Source: Brachionus koreanus
Taxonomy: Eukaryota; Rotifera; Eurotatoria; Ploima; Brachionidae
NCBI GenBank assembly: GCA_016987375.1
Contig: PJRA01000555.1
Coordinates: 1,337,159 to 1,388,008, forward strand
Direction: 5' to 3'
Length of the DNA: 50,850 bases
Each line of letters begins with the position of its first letter. The stretch's first letter is position 1. The notes below the pieces were generated by a model, which saw nothing but the letters and a program-made list of their open reading frames with translations, ran no database searches and was not told the origin of the DNA. Made by a program: the position numbers and the translations under genes. Of the stretch, positions 1 through 10,533 are shown in pieces.

Positions 1-1
1 C

Positions 2-103
2 GCTGTTTATGATGAACGTCCCACAGTAACTTTGGCGGGTGACTGTCGAGTCGCAACCATACCATTGCCGGTCCCAAGTCCGGATGAGAAAATGGGAGGG
101 TAA
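2..103 (+). other. Short open frame at the left edge, unidentified
   Basis: The frame beginning at base 2 is open from the window edge and runs 33 codons to a TAA at 101-103. It is noticeably richer in GC than its surroundings. It could be an exon whose upstream part lies outside the window, because a strong-looking donor, GGTAAGG, sits at 99-105 and would end the exon at base 99. Alternatively it could be the 3' end of a retroelement, since a GC-rich block like this in AT-rich flanks is also typical of element tails. I recognise no domain in the translation (Pro-, Val- and Asp-rich). Confidence 0.25.
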
Positions 104-946
104 GGACTAGACAGACACACAATTAAACACACACATTCTCAAGGATTCAAAGAAAATTCAAATTGTTGAAACTTAAGATTGACATAAAAGGGAAAGAATA
201 CCAAAATTGAGAGAAAAAATAAAATGAAACGGTATTTTGATTTGATCATATACAATAAAGATTACATTAAACATTGATAAAAAAATTACAAAAAATTAGA
301 GGAATTTTAAAAAATTTGAAGGGTAATGGCATTGACAGACCCACATACACACACACCACAAATGCTAGAAGTAGAAGCTTTAGATACACATTCAAGAGAA
401 AAAAATATGGAATATTACTACTAATATTACTAAAATTATTATCCAAGTTATTTTTGGGTGACTGTGTTAGGAAAGGTGATTTACATAAAATTTACTTAAT
501 TCTATCATAATAATTGTTATTTTATTTTAGAATTAAATCCATTTATAGTTTATCTATATAGTTTTCTAAAATAATTTTTTACAAAAGCTAAACATTAAAA
601 TATGATTTACAACCCATTTTTTTTACTACAAAATAAAAATATTTTTTTCGAATAAATCCATAAAAGCTTTAATTTGAATTAAATAATTAAAAATTTTCAA
701 CTAAAAATTTATTTTAAATTTATTAATAAATTAGATCCTAATAACTTAAACGTTTAAAAAAAAAATAGAGTATGGTCAAACTGTAAAATAATTGTCTTTA
801 AAAAAAAAAAATTCTAAGTTCAAGCTTTCCAGAAAGTCCAATTAATATCTTCTAATTGTTGACAGTCTTTTAACTCATTTCTAAAATAAAAAAAATAAAA
901 AATGAATATATTAAAATATTTTTTTTTAATAATAAAGTTTAATTTG
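104..946. other. Intergenic, AT-rich, no gene seen
   Basis: Mostly A/T-rich sequence with poly-A and poly-T runs and short CA-rich stretches near 110-140 and 340-360. The only longer open frame (274-510, +) lacks an ATG at its first codon and has low-complexity Lys/Leu-rich content, so I do not call it. The 3' UTR of the leftward peroxidase gene must lie in the right part of this stretch. Confidence 0.6.
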
Positions 947-3048
947 TTACCCTTCCAATTTCATCGATAGCATTGCTCTTGGAGGCATTTTGGGTGTATT
1001 GGCCATATTTCTGCATAATAATTTAGCTAATGATGTCTTTCTTATTTCAATAAGCTGAGCAGGAGTGAAAGCAGCCGGCGACTCGCTCGTTTCGTACCAA
1101 AATCTATCACCAAACTTCAAATCACTGAACTGCAAACCAAGCAAACAATTCAAAGTTGGTCCAATTAAAGCCCCTTCGGGTTTGAATTCAGCTACCATGG
1201 CACTAAATAGATCAATGTCTTCGACAAATTTGTATTTTCTTCTAAAAAAAGCAGCAGTATCCGGTTGAATAACAGAGTTCAAATCTTCCCATGTTCTAAC
1301 TGGTTTTAGCCTACAAAAGTCTCTAAATTCATGATATCCCGGAACACCATGATCGCGGCCTCGCTGAATATTTATTGAAATCAAATCAAAATGAAAAGGT
1401 CTGCCCATATCGTCATTGGTCTCAAACAAATGATTAGACACATCCTGTGTAAACCATCTGTCCACTTTCATAATTGGATCTTTGACTAGACCGCGCACAA
1501 TAGATTCCATGCCGCCTTGATCAGAGTCATAGAACGGATTTGCCTTGAAGTAAGCATGTCTCAGCATGAATGGCATGTGTCCGCCTTTTTCAAAATCGCC
1601 ATCAACTCGAGAATATTGGGATCGGATCATAGAGTGACCAAATCTTCCATATGACGCAGCATATTCATTGGTAACTCTGGCATCAATGTTTGAATTGTAT
1701 TTAAACAAAGAGCCTGGTAGTAGATTTAAAGCAGCAGTTGTTTCATGACCCAGTAGTATTGGCAAATATTCATTATAAGTTATGTGCTGAATTTGAGCTA
1801 TAACAACACGTCTGGCTTCGTGAAAAACTGTTTCATCGGACCATTGGGGATTTTGAGCAGATAAAATGTCAGCTATTCTGTTATGTTCACGAACCATAAT
1901 TGTATGAAATGTCATTAAGCCTGTGTTCTGATTGCATCTGTCATCACCAGCTTTAAAACAGCGTTTTTCCTTGGTAAAGTCTAAGCAATCCGATGGTCTT
2001 TCTTTGTTGTTTTTTGGTAGTAAATTTCCGGCCGAGACCATCATTCTGCCTTTGCCCGAGCTTCTGTCCCTCAACTTTTCATTTTGTTCTAGATTCACAC
2101 CATAAATAGATGAGCCGTCTAGATAAGCTGTTTGCATGTTTAGCTGACCTCTTTCGGGGTTTTGACATGTTGGATCAATGAATGTAGCTGTTGAGCGAGT
2201 AAATTCAATGCATCTATGTGACATTTGTTGGATACAATTGCAGGTAAAATTAGATGTAATTTGAACTGGATAGCATTTTGATGTGCGCTCACATTTTGTA
2301 CAAGCTGGCAAGTCTTTTTCTTCTTCAGTTGAAACAGCAAAGCTGGTTATGTCATGGTTTATCCATTGTCCCCATTGCATAAAAATGTGATTGACAAATG
2401 GTTCAATTTCATATTTTTCTGAATGAAGACCGCAGGTTAAATCTCTGGCATTGGGAAGCTCTGTGCCGTCTAAAGACTTGCGCGGCTCACTAATACCATC
2501 AGCATATGCAGCACGCAATATTCTTTTGTATGGAGTTCGGGCTTTGCCCATCCAATTTGTTCTCAAGTTATTGCACGAGCCGTCCAAAGTGCGGTACGGA
2601 AAATTTTGATCACAGTTTATGGGCTCAGTAAAGGGACACAAGACTGGCACAAGCATGTTCAATTTGTCACTTTGAGCTGGATTAGGGACAGGTTTGGCCA
2701 CTGGAGCAGGCTTAGGTGGTTCAGGTCTTGCAGTTGAGACTGGCTGGACTATTGGCATCGGTTTTGGCACAGGTGTCTGAACTGGTGCTGGTGCTGGCCT
2801 TGGGGCTTGAATTGAATTTGAATTTCTAGCTCCAATTTGGTTGATTATTTGCTGTATTGGCGACTGAAATGGTGTCGATGCAGGTCTGCGAGGTATTGTG
2901 ATTCGGACCTGTTTGGCCATGGGCACAACATTAAAGCTCTCATGATTGTGTGCATTCACATAGCAAAAGAGCAGAAAAAAAAACCTACATGTGGAATAAT
3001 ATTTTTAAAAGTTTTTATAACATAAAAAATACAAACTTACGATTTCAT
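947..3048 (-). CDS. Secreted animal haem peroxidase (peroxinectin/chorion-peroxidase type), 2 exons
   Basis: Exons are 3041-3048 and 947-2984, giving 681 residues. The main open frame has no ATG at its 5' end. An 8-nt coding piece ATGAAATC followed by GTAAG joins in phase to the AG at 2985-2987 and yields the signal peptide MKSFFFLLFCYVNA. A Pro/Ala-rich linker (roughly residues 30-105) precedes the peroxidase domain. Visible landmarks are the distal-His segment QWGQWINHDI (His near residue 213), the catalytic-Arg segment AGDDRCNQN, the REHNRI helix, and the proximal-His segment RFGHS. The family oxidises substrates with H2O2 in secretory or extracellular spaces, for example in cuticle cross-linking or immunity. 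The Asp and Glu that ester-link haem in myeloperoxidase appear here as Asn and Gln. The neighbour on the same strand is an innexin, with no functional link evident. Family assignment is secure; the exact subfamily is not. Confidence 0.93.
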
Positions 3049-3582
3049 TTTTTAAGATTTTTAAAAATTTTTAAAATTTAGCTTTTTTAGCATTAAAGCA
3101 TGTTTAGTTAACTTTATTTAAGTATAGCGTTCTAGTCAAACCTATTTTAAAAAGTTTCTTTATAATTTTAATTTTGAAAAGCTTAGGATTTACTTTGTTA
3201 ACAAAGGAAAGTTTTGAAAATTAATCATGGTCATAGCTATGATGATCTTTGATTTAAAAATCATTATGAATAAAAAGCATGATTTAAATTTTAATATGGC
3301 TTTTGATTTTTCATTTTTTTTGTTAAATTAGAAAAAAATTTTTTGTCTAAATAAAAAAATTTAAAAAAAAAATAATTTTTTGTTTTCTTAAAAATTTTTT
3401 ATTTATTACCAAATTATTACAAACTTAAAGACCAATTTTTGAAAAACATTAATTAAGAAAAAAAACACACATTGCTTATAAAAAGCATCGATTTGGTCCT
3501 AACAAAATAATTTAATTATCAAATAAAATTGTCCATTTTTAAAACAAAAAAAAATAAAAAAATTGATAAAATAAACAAAAAA
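3049..3582. other. Intergenic between two leftward genes
   Basis: AT-rich sequence that must contain the peroxidase 5' flank and the innexin 3' UTR. Leftward TTTATT (AATAAA on the minus strand) occurs in the region near 3397-3404. I see no open frame worth calling. Confidence 0.5.
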
Positions 3583-4878
3583 TTAATTTTCATGATAAGC
3601 ATTTTGAAGCAAATGAGCATCACCATTACATGCATAAATTTGATTTATTTTAGCTTCATTGCTCTTTTCCAAAGTAACATCTTGTGAATCAGTGCTGTGA
3701 ATGGCAAAGCGTGGATACTTTTTGAAATTGTCCCACAAAGCACTGACCAATTCACCAACAACAATGTCATTTGTGTTCTTTTTGACAATTCGGAGCAAAA
3801 ATACTCCATCGTGTCTGAGATATTCGTACAAAAATGCATCCAAAACTTTGGACTCGTTGAGAGTCGAATTGGACAAGTAGCCAATGCGTTCTTGTACTTT
3901 TAGATAGCGTTTGACAAAAGACAAACGAGATGAGCTGGTGAATGAGAAAAGCCAAATTAGAAACGAATAAGCAGAAAATGTGGCGACCAAAAATAGCCAA
4001 AACCAAATGAATATGAATATTTTCTCATTGAACAAATTAATTGGCAATGTACATTGAATTGTGTGTCGTTGGTTATTTTCACCAAGAGTTCTAATTGTAA
4101 AATCACATAGAGTAACACGTGGAAATCGTGACGATTCCCAAAAATCTCTACCATCAACCAAATCTCTAATCACCTCAAAGCCATATATGTTAAATCTGGG
4201 ACCCATGAATGCATTCAAGAGAAAAAATTGTCCACATACATTGACCAAGTAGAGTATTTTGACCATCATGTACAATGCACTTATATAACAACCAGACTTA
4301 TTTCTGGGCAACAAGCATCTTGTTAGTCTTCTTCTCAATTGACCAAAACAAGTTTGATCATAATAGTCTCTATGATAATCAATAGCTCTGTCAATTAGCT
4401 TGACTGCATTTCTCATTGTTTTGTCTCTTGACTCGGACGAACTAGCGTCCATACTTGATATTATTTTCATGACTGATTTTGAGTCAAGACCGCTTGGTTT
4501 GGCCAACAAATGCCAAATGGCAAATGGTGAATAGAAAAAAAAGGCCATTAGAGCCAAAATGAAGGGAACCCATTGATAATAGTTGATTCTAAATTGACGA
4601 TATTCGTTTGGTGTTGGCAGTGTGTCATCACTTGGCACAAAGTATGTGTTAGATATCCAACAAATGTAGTTTGTATAGGTGACCATAGCACCGGTGAAAT
4701 GAGCCGGTGCCCAACATGCTATCGGAGAGCCAACAAATTGAGATGAACCGACCAGAATACAAAACAAAATTAACACTGCCACAGTGTATCGATGATTAAG
4801 TCTATCAGAAAAGTCATCATCTTGAATTCTGTTAGACGAATAGACTTTTTTAAATACTTCTATAAATTGCCAGACCAT
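3583..4878 (-). CDS. Innexin gap-junction protein, intronless
   Basis: The protein is 431 residues in one exon and starts at a proper ATG (MVWQF), the usual N-terminal length for innexins. It shows the family signature YYQWVP at residues 100-105. Four hydrophobic segments lie near residues 31-48, 103-124, 200-222 and 286-312. Paired extracellular-loop cysteines occur in loop 1 (C55, C73) and loop 2 (C258, C276). Innexins oligomerise into gap-junction channels or hemichannels in the plasma membrane of protostomes and allow electrical and small-molecule coupling between cells. The C-terminal cytoplasmic tail is short and polar. Its start is 575 bp from the rightward SNX27 gene, so the two are head to head. 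Innexins are multigene families, so I do not name a paralogue. Confidence 0.96.
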   Translation of the reverse strand: MVWQFIEVFKKVYSSNRIQDDDFSDRLNHRYTVAVLILFCILVGSSQFVGSPIACWAPAHFTGAMVTYTNYICWISNTYFVPSDDTLPTPNEYRQFRINYYQWVPFILALMAFFFYSPFAIWHLLAKPSGLDSKSVMKIISSMDASSSESRDKTMRNAVKLIDRAIDYHRDYYDQTCFGQLRRRLTRCLLPRNKSGCYISALYMMVKILYLVNVCGQFFLLNAFMGPRFNIYGFEVIRDLVDGRDFWESSRFPRVTLCDFTIRTLGENNQRHTIQCTLPINLFNEKIFIFIWFWLFLVATFSAYSFLIWLFSFTSSSRLSFVKRYLKVQERIGYLSNSTLNESKVLDAFLYEYLRHDGVFLLRIVKKNTNDIVVGELVSALWDNFKKYPRFAIHSTDSQDVTLEKSNEAKINQIYACNGDAHLLQNAYHEN

Positions 4879-5453
4879 TTCGTCAATATAGCATAATTCC
4901 TGAGCAGTTAAGCTTATTTAAATTTTATTCCTTTAATTTTTTTAAATTTTATTCAATTTTTAATTAAAGTGAACACAATTTAAAATTATTTTATTTAAAA
5001 AAAAAAAAACAAAAAGTCTGTGCTTTTTTGATCAACAATCGAACAAAAATTAAAATCATCGCTTTCTTTTTTTTTTATTTTGAAGCAAAACTTTTAAAAA
5101 ATTTAAAAACTAAATTTATTTTTTAATAATACTTATTTTATTTTTATTAAATAAAAAATTGAAAAAAATTTTTTTTTTTTAAATGTTAAAAAAGTTTTGA
5201 CACATAAAAAATTCAAAATCGAAATAATTTATTTTCAGATTATGATTTAATAAAACAAATTAAAAAAAAAATATACGAAAATAATAAACTTGAATCTCAA
5301 AAAAAAAACAAAATTTCTTTATTTTTAAATATCGATTGAAATCGTCGCGAATAGTCCAAGTGACCTAGAAATTTAGAGCAATAATTTAACAATATTTTTG
5401 TGATCAAGAGTGCAAATGAAAAATTGAAAGAAAAAAAATCAAAAAAAAAAAAT
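4879..5453. promoter_or_regulatory. Shared 5' region of innexin (-) and SNX27 (+)
   Basis: This 575-bp gap separates two head-to-head start codons and must contain both promoters. It is almost entirely A/T with long homopolymers. The last ~120 bp before the SNX27 ATG has a short higher-GC patch (about 5330-5370) containing TCGATTGAAATCGTCGCGA, a plausible core-promoter area. No clear TATA box with fitting spacing was found, so this is inferred from gene orientation only. Confidence 0.4.
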
Positions 5454-8400
5454 ATGTCAAAATTGATTCGATCGACATCGGAGCCAAAGCCGTCAGCGCC
5501 TCGAAAATTATTTATTCAAAAATCGGAAACAGGATTTGGCTTCAATGTCCGCGGTCAAGTCAGCGAAGGCGGCCCGCTCAAGCTTTACAACGGCGAATTC
5601 TACGCACCACTGCAGCAAGTAAGCGCCGTGCTAAAAGAAGGCGCGGCTGACAAAGCAGGACTGTGTCGCGGCGACAGAATACTGGAAGTTAACGGAATAA
5701 ACGTCGACGGAGCGACCCATAAACAAGTAGTTGACTTGATTAAATCAGGCGGAGATAGTTTGACGCTGACAGTTATTTCGGTGCCCAATGATCCCGAATA
5801 TGCCTCGGCTCGGCCCGCCGCCGACCACATCAATTCAGACGATTCGTCGACTCACTCGAACGACTATTCCGAGCGGCGACCACTCTCCATCACCATACCG
5901 GACTGCACCGAGCTCAAGTCGTCTAACGGGGACCGATACACTGTGTTCAATATTTATTTGTCGGGCAAATTTTTGTGCTCGAGAAGATTTAAGGAATTCG
6001 ATGTGTTCGCCTCTTTGTTAAAGCGAGAGTTTAATGACTTTATTTTTCCATCGCTGCCATCCAAGTGGCCGTTTAGACTGAGCGACAAACAGCTCGATCA
6101 AAGGAGAAGGGATCTGGAGGCCTATTTGGACAAGATATGCTCGGTGCGCTGTATTTACGAGTCCGATATAGTAAGACAATTTTTGTGTCTTAACGAGCCT
6201 GTGGAAAAATACCAAAAGTCTAGTGATATGTGCAAAAAAAATGCCAAAAATGTAAAAAATAATCGTTTATTTGAAAACTCGGACTCTGAAGACATTGAGC
6301 CAGTGAATCGCAAAATAGAATCTCCTAATAAATTAGATTTTGTTAAATTTAGTGTTTTGTTACCAAATCGTAAGACTTGTTCAATTAGTATACAAAGAAA
6401 TGCCAATAGTGATCAAGTTTACAGAAATTTGATTGAGTTTATTAATTTAGACGTTCAATTGTCCAATTTTTTTTATCTTTTTGAAATAATTGATCAATCT
6501 TTTGGTAAATTTTTTTTTTTTTTTAACTTTAAACTTGTTTATGTGTATTTATTAGGCATCTTGAAGTTGATTATCAATTCAAAATATTATTTCAATGCAA
6601 AGAGTTCATCTTTTGATATTAAGTCAAATATTTTATTTAATTTAAATAATTTTAATGTAACACGGTTAACATGCTAAGTAAATTTAAGAAGTAAAAAATT
6701 TTTGAAAAATATTTTCTCAACCTATTGATAAGATCAATTTTTAGATTTTTTTGAAAATGTTGACGTTTTCCGTTTCTTCAATTGAGATTGGGAGTTTGTT
6801 CCATTCATTCACGACTCTGTTTGTCAAAAAGTTATATCTTTGTGGGCAGTTCCGAATATCATTTTTAAATTTAATACTAAATTCTAGTTTACCAATACTT
6901 TTGAAATAGATTCAAAATATACTTTACAAAATTTTTTTTTTTAGATTTTAATTCAAAAATTGATCTTAGTAGTATAGTAGTTTAGTAGTTTATGGCAACG
7001 CATAGAATGCGTAAATCTGACAACAGATTATGTGCAAAAAAATATAATGAAAGTTTTTGTCTATTTTTGATTTAAAAATATCGCTAGATTGAGCTTTCAC
7101 TGCATCCACTCCCAACTAATTGCAGGTCAACCTATTTACTATACACGGTTTGTGAAGAAGTGGTATCTTTGGGCACAGTTTTTGATTATTTCTCTTTTAA
7201 TTTTGTATGGATGACCTCTTGTAGTTCTGCTGGCAAAAGTGAGTGGAGATTGCCATTTGATGTGATCAATATTTCTTTTAACTTTAAACATTTGAATTAA
7301 GTCAGCTCTCATTCGCCTTTCGGTTAAATTCGTCAAGTTTAGAGCCTTTAGTCTATCGTTGTAGTTTATATCTTTAAAACCGGAGACAGCTCTTCGTTGA
7401 ACAGCCTCTAGAATTCCTTTATCTTTCTCTAGATGATATGGGCACCATACAGGAATAGCATCTTATTAAAAGGTTGAGAAAATATTTTTCAAAAATTTAC
7501 ATAACATGTTAACCGTGTTACATTAAAACTGTTTAGATTAAATTAAATATTAATCATAAAATCTAAAGATAAACTCTTTGAATTTAAATGATATTTTGAA
7601 TTGATAATCAACTTCAAGATGCCCTTTATTAGTTCATAGCTAAGCTCATTCTTTAAATCAGCCTTTTGTCTTAAAATTTTTTTTTTAATTCTTTTAAGAA
7701 CAATGCTTGAGCCTGTGTCAAATATTCATTTAAAAAATTTTAATAGAAAAAAAATTAAAATTGATTCTTACAAAATACAGGATCAATTTTTCAAACTATA
7801 ATAAAATATTAGAGAAAGACAGATTAATTAATTATTTAATAGTATCTAATAAAAGAACAAAAGAAAATTTGAAAAAAAAATATCTAAATTAATTATTCAG
7901 TATCTAATATAATAAAATAAGTATCAAAAAAATCACAAGTAAGTCAAAATAAAAAAAATTGTGAAAGAGAAATAAGCGGCTTAAAATTTCTAGTTAACAA
8001 ATTGATTAAACACTTATTTGCTTCGTTTATTTGATTTTTATGTTACAACTTCATCATCATACCACTTTCAATGCTTCTAGATTAGAATTGAAACGTTGAT
8101 AGTCAATGTATACTTTTGCCATTCCTCTGTTCTTTTTAAGTGGTACTTGAATCTGATCAACTTCATCATCAGTATCTTGATCTATTGGCCAAACTGGTCT
8201 TAATATTGAGGTTGTTAATGTTGCTGAATCACTCATGTTTTCAAAAAAATTAATTATCTTACAATTAATTAATTATATTATCAAATAGTATTATATAGAT
8301 TAAAACTTATCATGTTACATTGGATACTCAAAAATTATATTAGGTAAAGTTCGCGCAATGCAAAACTTCTACACTATCTTAATCGACTGAAATGGACCTC

Positions 8401-9848
8401 ATTTTTAGATTCTCCATATATGAAAACCTAGGGTTAGCCGATTTTTTAGGGGGGTCAAAAAAAAATTTTTTTGGGCTAGGGGGGTCTGAAGTTTAGACGA
8501 CTTAGTAAAAGTTGCTCTTCTTCGAGAGTCAATTAGTAATGAAAGTCAAAATAAAATATGTTGTTTCTACACACCGTTTGATAGATAAATGATTTTTCTA
8601 CAATTTGATGTGATTTTTAAATATTTTTTTTTTTAATAAAAATTTAGGCTAAAAAAAGGAAATTTTTAGGCAATTTTTTAGTTTTTTTGGGTCTACTTTT
8701 TTGTTTACCCCTAAATACCCACTTTTTTATACATATTCTGAAACTAGAGAAAATTCTGAACAATTTTTTTATTTTAAAGATTTTTAAAATCGTTCAAAAA
8801 GAGTCAATTTTCAAATAAAAATTAAATTAATTTTCTTTTGCACCATAATTACAATTTTGTTAAATTTAAATTTTTTTTAAATATTAATTTGAATCATATT
8901 CTACAAAACCAAGGTAGCTTAAACCTCATTTAACAAAATTTAAAACTAACTTTAAAGAAATTTGTTTTTAAGTTTTTAAGAGATTATCGTACAATTTCCT
9001 CTAAAATATCTTTAAAATTCTGAGAAATTTTTTTTTAAATAATTATGAATATTTGAATTAATATTTGCTTTGATAAATTTTTTGTTTTATTTAGAACGCA
9101 AATTGAGACCAAATGAACAACCTTATTTAGTATACCTACAAAATAATCAAACTACAAATGAATTCTCAAATAGCGTTAAAAATCAAAATTGTATTTGCAT
9201 GAAAAAATGGTATTTCAATCTCAAAAATGAATCTTTACTCGCAAAAAATGATCTAACTCTTTCTTTTTTATTTTATCAAGTAAAAGTTTTCGCCTAGAAA
9301 TAAAACACTCAAAATAAATTTTTTTTTCTAGGCCGTGGAAGATATGGATAGAGGAATAATCAAAATACCAGATAGCTATGACATTGACATTCATTTTTTG
9401 AAAGATAACCATCGCTATTTGGATTTTCTAAAGCATGTGCACAAATTTAGTGGCTATGGTGAGCTTGTTTTTCCGCATTGTCCATGTGACTCGCGCAAAA
9501 ATGGCCACGTCATTGCTGCTCTGAACTCCTCTTGTTTTCAGCTTAGAGCTTGTTCTAGTGAGGGTGAACTAGAGCCTAATAAAGTGGTCGAATTTAAATA
9601 CGAAGACTTTGTTAATATAGATGTGGACAATGAGGAAATGGCTTTTGTCTTCGAGATTAAAATATCCAACAAGCCAAACAAGACCATAAAAATTTACACC
9701 GGATTTGTAAAATTTTCTATTTTTATTTTAAAATTAAATTTTTTTTCTAATTTTTATTTTCAAGTATTTGTACATGTTTGATTGTGTGAAAAAAGCCCAA
9801 GAAGAAAAAATCAAAAAATTAATCTACAATAAAGAAAACACCGACTAA
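5454..9848 (+). CDS. SNX27: Sorting nexin 27 (PDZ-PX-FERM-like), 4 exons
   Basis: Exons are 5454-6504, 9095-9279, 9332-9706 and 9765-9848, giving 564 residues (human about 541). An open frame extends upstream to 5400 but has no ATG before MSKLIR, so 5454 is the start. The order is a PDZ domain (about residues 20-115, with a GFGF carboxylate-binding loop and the conserved GDRILEVNG), a PX domain (about 140-255, with RRFKEF and LPSKWPF), then an RA/FERM-like module ending in the segment with CPCDSR and GHVI. SNX27 sits on early endosomes, binds PDZ ligands of cargo and PI3P, and works with retromer to recycle receptors. The first intron is 2.6 kb and full of mobile-element remnants, while the others are about 52-58 bp. 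An AATAAA lies at about 9850-9855, overlapping the end of the stop region. Identification is confident; the splice between 6504 and 9095 restores [10 protein letters not shown]. Confidence 0.94.
6545..7640. mobile_element. Inverted-repeat element carrying LINE 3' ORF fragments, in SNX27 intron 1
   Basis: A segment at about 6545-6720 recurs in inverted orientation at about 7465-7640. Both arms contain CATCTTGAAGTTGATTATCA and TAACACGGTTAACATG, and differ by scattered substitutions and small indels. Between the arms, the minus strand encodes two degraded copies of the C-terminal tail of a CR1/jockey-type non-LTR reverse transcriptase. One (about 7100-7450) has [24 protein letters not shown] and FFTNRV; a shorter one (about 6770-6870) has [15 protein letters not shown]. 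This could be two head-to-head retroelement copies, or a fold-back element that captured retroelement sequence. Start and end are approximate. Confidence 0.7.
8057..8236 (-). pseudogene. Short ORF resembling a transposon protein N-terminus
   Basis: A minus-strand ATG at 8234-8236 opens a 59-codon frame beginning [19 protein letters not shown] and continuing with an acidic stretch and [19 protein letters not shown]. It then runs into tandem TGA codons at 8054-8059. The Lys/Arg-Gly block followed by an aromatic Phe-Asn-leucine patch looks like the N-terminus of MULE/FLYWCH-type transposon proteins, but I cannot confirm the family. It lies antisense in SNX27 intron 1 among other mobile-element debris, so I read it as a remnant rather than a gene. 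Confidence 0.35.
8345..8500 (+). repeat. G-run interspersed repeat, copy 1
   Basis: This block has AAGTTCGCGCA, then CAAAACTTCTACACTATCT, and further on ATGAAAACCTAGG and TTTTTTAGGGGGGTC. The same ordered motifs occur in reverse orientation at about 50395-50580. It is therefore a dispersed repeat, probably an end of a Tc1-type or other DNA element. It lies in SNX27 intron 1. Boundaries are approximate. Confidence 0.6.
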
Positions 9849-10011
9849 TAATAAATTATTTGTAACAATTTTTTTTTCATAAATGAGCTTCAATATTTTT
9901 AAATAAATGAATTTTTTTTTTAAATTTTTATTTTAAGTTTCAAGCTGGTGTTTTTCGACCAGTTGTTTATCAATTAAGTTAAAATTTTCAAGATTTCTGT
10001 TAAAAATTTAG

Positions 10012-10473
10012 ATGTCTGATGAACTAAGTGAAATTTACGATGCTTCTTGCTCTCTGATAAAAGAATCACTGATCGACATTGTACTGCAAAGCTCAGACAG
10101 ACTGTTTAAAATACAATCTTTAGCCAAACTTGATCTTAACGATGCCAATGAACACAATTTTGAGCAAAGAGTAGATTTTTTGTTCAATCGCTTAAAACAT
10201 AAATATTTAGAGATAAATTTAAATTCAAATTTTGACCCAAAAAAAGATGATTTTAATCTTTATGAAAATTATTCAAATAAAGAAGAATCTTATTTGAACG
10301 ATCACTTTTATTGCTTAGATGTGAGCTTGAAAAAAAAGCTTAAATCTGAAGAGTTTGATTTAGACATGGTAGATAAAAATACTGATCTCGATGACTTTGA
10401 AAAACTGAAAAATGTTGATTTAAATAATTCATTTGATAATTTTGATTGTTTGAAAAAAAATAATTCTTTCTAA
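10012..10473 (+). CDS. Unidentified acidic 153-residue protein
   Basis: An ATG-initiated open frame of 153 residues, rich in Asp, Asn, Leu and Phe. The N-terminal ~65 residues look helical (for example SCSLIKESLIDIVLQ and NFEQRVDFLFNRLKHKYLEI); the rest is acidic and probably disordered. No signal peptide or membrane segment is seen. The sequence just before the ATG is TTTAG, a potential acceptor, so there may be a 5' UTR intron or a trans-splice site. The stop lies 60 bp from the end of the convergent DHRS4-like gene. I do not recognise the family. Non-repetitive content and ordinary codon use make a real gene likely, but it could be an exon of something larger. Confidence 0.55.
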   Translation: MSDELSEIYDASCSLIKESLIDIVLQSSDRLFKIQSLAKLDLNDANEHNFEQRVDFLFNRLKHKYLEINLNSNFDPKKDDFNLYENYSNKEESYLNDHFYCLDVSLKKKLKSEEFDLDMVDKNTDLDDFEKLKNVDLNNSFDNFDCLKKNNSF

Positions 10474-10533
10474 AATCATAATAAAATAGCAGAAAAAAAA
10501 TTAAAAAATATTTTTATTTGGCTAAAATTGAAT

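Noticed and set aside
36..100. Hammerhead ribozyme in the GC-rich left-edge block
   Set aside because: GGATGAG and GAAAA are present, but the order and stems of a hammerhead core (CUGANGA ... GAAA with three helices) could not be laid out.
6556..6677. Continuation of the SNX27 frame past 6504 to a stop at 6675-6677
   Set aside because: The residues after the GTAAAT at 6505 are low complexity and unlike SNX27, while the piece at 9095 restores the expected family sequence in phase. The reading at 6556 belongs to an inverted-repeat arm.
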